Below, piece after piece: positions 61,100-64,000 of a DNA stretch of 64,000 nucleotides. The DNA comes from Viscum album (taxonomy: Eukaryota > Streptophyta > Magnoliopsida > Santalales > Viscaceae): contig OY728152.1 in assembly GCA_963277665.1 (NCBI GenBank), positions 1,191,484,357 to 1,191,548,356 on the forward strand. Direction: 5' to 3'. The translations under genes and the position numbers were made by a program. Below the pieces are notes generated by a model. It was not told the origin of the DNA, searched no databases, and saw only the letters and a program-made list of their open reading frames with translations. Within the stretch, counting starts at the first letter, position 1. Each line of letters opens with the position of its first letter.

Positions 61100-64000
61100 T
61101 TATTTTTTCCTAAAATAATATAAATATTATTCAAAAATTGTGATAAAAGATATTATCCTACAAATCAAGGATAATATATTTCATAAATGTTACTAATAGA
61201 TTTAATTGTATCCCCTAAAATGTAAAGACATTATTCTTTTAATATTTTTTTAACTAAAACATATACAAAACCAATTGCCATATTTTTATAATGATCATCA
61301 GAATATACTTAGTCTTTATAATATCCCATCATGTAAAACCATAAGATGGGTGTTAATGATTTTGAACTTATTACCAAACATAATCTTATAATCCATCTAG
61401 GGAATCTATAAATATTAATTTAATTTTACATGGAGACATATATGCTACGAAAAATTATAATGTCCTTAGATGCTTTATTATTCTTATAACAGAATCATAA
61501 TTATTAAATCCAAAAACATAATGACTTCAATCATTATACATCATTCATATAATTTATGTTCTTATTCAATTGTACAACATTCCTATAACAAGAAATAGCA
61601 ATAATGTCATCACATTAATAATGTTGTGTCTGAACCCTAATATTCTTGGATCATGTGTCTAAAACCCTTACATTGGCATAAGATACATGAAAATCATTTC
61701 CTCAAAGACCAAACTATTTAGTAGTATTGGTAAAATATATACATACATGATTCAAAATAAATATATATATTTTGAGTATAACTTAATTCCATCTAGAATA
61801 TCCTTTCATATCTTTCTATGAACAATTTAAGTAATCCTTGGGGAAAGGAAAACTAAAAAGGGTGAGCTCAAATTCTCAATTAGGTTATGTAAAATGGAAA
61901 AAAATTATTTATTATAATTATCATTATCGAAAAGTAAATAATTGAATGCACCATCAATTTTGAAATATTTATAAGGAAAAATCAATATCGAAACGTATGA
62001 AATTGAAAATAAAGTCATTTAATCATCAAAATGATAATTAAATTAATCAAAAGATTTTTTCATAGTGAAAACCTAATTGTTATACTAGATCCACAAGAAG
62101 GTAATTTATAATTATTGAACATTATGTATGAATAACATGATAAACTATTCTATAAAGAATTTATAAAAACTGTATAAAAAATAGGTAGAAAACTATTTAA
62201 TTATTGAAATTAATTTGACTCATTTGAACCAATAAATTCATCAAGGGGATATATAATGTCCTAGTCCCACCCATCACTACATGTCCAAAGAAATAATCAT
62301 ATAGAGTAATCAATTTATTTAATAATAAATATGAGTTATAAAATATCCTTATTGATTAAAGAATACATATTTTAAAATATTTCCATTATAATAAAATATC
62401 TATAAAAGTAGAAACTATATGTTAAAATGATATATGGATTTATAAATAATCATATAAATGATAAATAATATGGGTAATTAGTGGATATTCAATGTCTAAT
62501 GATAATTGAAAATTTATTATTTTAAGGGGGCTGACAATGGAACTAAAGAAGTGAACCTTAATAATATATATAGACTAATAAATCCTAATACATACAGTGG
62601 AATAATAAGGATGGTGAAAATAAAAAATATCCCACTTGGGGACGAAATGAACTGTTTTTTTCGTTTATGAATGTATAATTTATAAAATTTTATTTTAAAA
62701 ACATTATTTATGAAAATATAATTTAATTTTTTTTAAAACAATTAAAATAATTTTCATTTAAAATAACTAATCATAATTTTTATAAAAGAAACATCATAAA
62801 ATTAAGAATAAATCTTTAATGAAATGATTATAGGAAAATATGTACATGACATACAAGGTAAAAAGAATATTCTTGTTTCACGATAAAAAGGATAAAAATT
62901 GTTTTGTTTAGAAAGAGAGATGAATATTTCTTTGAAAATTTTGAAAAATAAAAAATGCGTAAATATGACTTTAATAAATTATTTTGTAATGGTTAATTTT
63001 GTTGAAATAATTTTTATATAATTATTTTTTAAAAGAATATAGGTACTTTGACTAATGTGATAAATGAAGTCATGTTTTCATAAAATCATTTTATAAAATA
63101 ATTTGAATACCAAAGTGTAAAAAATTGTACTATTTTATTAAAAGGTTCATGAATAACCATTGTATAATAAAATTACATTATTTATTTAAGAATTGTTAAA
63201 TAATTTTCAATAATTGAAATTCAACTGTATACAATCTTGAATGAAATGGGATTATGTAATAAACCATTAAAATGTCTATAACGTAGATGTGTGAATCAAT
63301 AAATGAATATATTATGTTTTTAAAATTTAAATCCCCATAAAATATGTTTAAAAAATAATATATAGTAAAAAGTTACAACACATATAATCATAGAAAATTA
63401 ACCACAAATGAGGTAGTAAAATAAAATAATAAAAAGTAATCAGTTTATAAAATAATATATCACCTGGTAACATTTAAATCAAATAACATTAGAAAAAATT
63501 AAAAATAATGAAACTAAAATTACAATGAAAATAAAGTAATAATTATTTTATATACCAAAATTGGTAGTATATATTCCACCCAAAATAAGTAAGTGGTGAA
63601 TATGACAGTTATCTCACAAATATAAAAAAGTGAAGTGAAAATCCCTTACCTTGTCTTTCATTTTTAGGTGGTCCTATGTTAACCTCATGTATAATAGTTT
63701 TAAATATTTAAATAACTTATAAAATATAAATAATAATATTTATAATATTATATATTATCTTCTTATAATAACTTATTACCCATTTGTTAATAATCATTCA
63801 TTGTTTTCACTATTTTGTGTGTTAATTGTCTAATTTTTTGAGAATATTTAGAATTGTAACACTTTGTTCCTACTAATTAGATCACAGTTTCATTATTTAA
63901 ATACTATAAAAAATGAATTAAAATACATATATTCATTTTATATGTATTTATAGTAATCCATAATATTTGGATATAGGAAATGAAAATCACCATTCAAGGA
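61100..64000 (-). repeat. Element B 5' LTR, truncated by window end
   Basis: This aligns with 42710-46694 and, in reverse complement, with 35331-39970: minus strand GATGGGTGGGACTAGGAC (about 62245-62275; partner GGATGGGTCAGACCTATATA), ATTAGGGTTCAGACACA (about 61620), the A/T-rich tract (62640-63200), GGTGAATatgacagTTATCTCA (63594), and ATCCCTTACCTT (63641). The left edge is uncertain by about 150 bases. Confidence 0.6.
63641..63652 (-). promoter_or_regulatory. Conserved LTR motif AAGGTAAGGGAT (element B 5' LTR)
   Basis: Minus strand AGACAAGGTAAGGGATTTTC. It shares the core and the following TTTTCAC with the copy at 45842. Confidence 0.45.

Larger units (their letters stand above)
42710..64000 (-). 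mobile_element. Element B: internally deleted chromodomain gypsy element, runs off window
   Basis: This is a minus-strand chromovirus with a 3' LTR at 42710-46694 plus 58294-59715 (interrupted by a CACTA-like element and by element A), a 1.4 kb interior, and a 5' LTR from about 61100 to beyond 64000. The interior holds only integrase and chromodomain; gag, protease, RT and RNase H are absent. The LTRs align with those of the 22689-39970 element in reverse complement. The left edge TTAATGGTTAAATATG (42710) matches the reverse complement of that element's LTR end. Confidence 0.7.

Noticed and set aside
61640..61690. Zinc-knuckle-like phrase on the minus strand (CKGFRHMIQEY)
   Set aside because: It lies inside the element B 5' LTR, matched by LTR sequence near 39575; the cysteine spacing is also wrong.
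1..64000. CRISPR arrays, operons, ribosome binding sites or other prokaryotic features
   Set aside because: The window is plant nuclear DNA; the direct repeats present are LTRs and LTR-internal tandem units, not spacer arrays.

Overview
The window looks like a stretch of nuclear heterochromatin from a seed plant, most likely an angiosperm. It is strongly AT-rich and poor in CpG, and it contains no intact host gene. Everything recognisable is a decayed transposable element: Ty3/gypsy relics of the plant Athila and chromodomain (Tekay/Del-like chromovirus) types, a plant-type L1 LINE with an RNase H domain, and two CACTA-like DNA elements. Reading frames are broken by many stops and frameshifts. 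Identifications rest on recognising short conserved protein motifs and on aligning repeats by eye. The species cannot be named from this.

Layout. 1-943: nothing recognised. 944-5892: decayed CACTA-like element. 5893-9779: non-coding, LTR-like sequence. About 9780-19960: Athila-type element on the minus strand (LTR core, integrase, RNase H/RT, protease, LTR core). About 20000-22688 plus 39976-42709: the two halves of an old minus-strand gypsy element (element C), split by a large plus-strand insertion. 22689-39970: that insertion, with two 4.6-4.8 kb LTRs, a candidate AATGA target duplication, and an L1 LINE (28560-34320) as its only coding content. 42710 to beyond 64000: element B, a minus-strand chromovirus reduced to integrase and chromodomain between long LTRs. 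Its 3' LTR is interrupted by a small CACTA-like element (43506-44291) and by element A (about 46695-58288). Element A is a full-length minus-strand chromovirus with LTRs, PPT, integrase, RT/RNase H, protease, gag and PBS. Its 5' LTR holds a 5'-truncated L1 (55138-55598).

How the pieces relate. The nesting gives an insertion order: C was hit by B and, separately, by the 22.7-40.0 kb element; B was hit by A; A was hit by the truncated L1. A 188-bp tandem repeat in the LTR of B resumes in phase on the far side of A, which independently supports that join. The LTRs of B and of the 22.7-40.0 kb element are the same family: both carry this tandem array, a TATAAAAGG promoter, and a short motif (AAGGTAAGGG) that also occurs in the LTRs of A and, weakly, of C. 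That motif looks like a 5' splice site and is the most interesting candidate signal in the window. No host gene, RNA gene, CRISPR array or bacterial-type feature was found.
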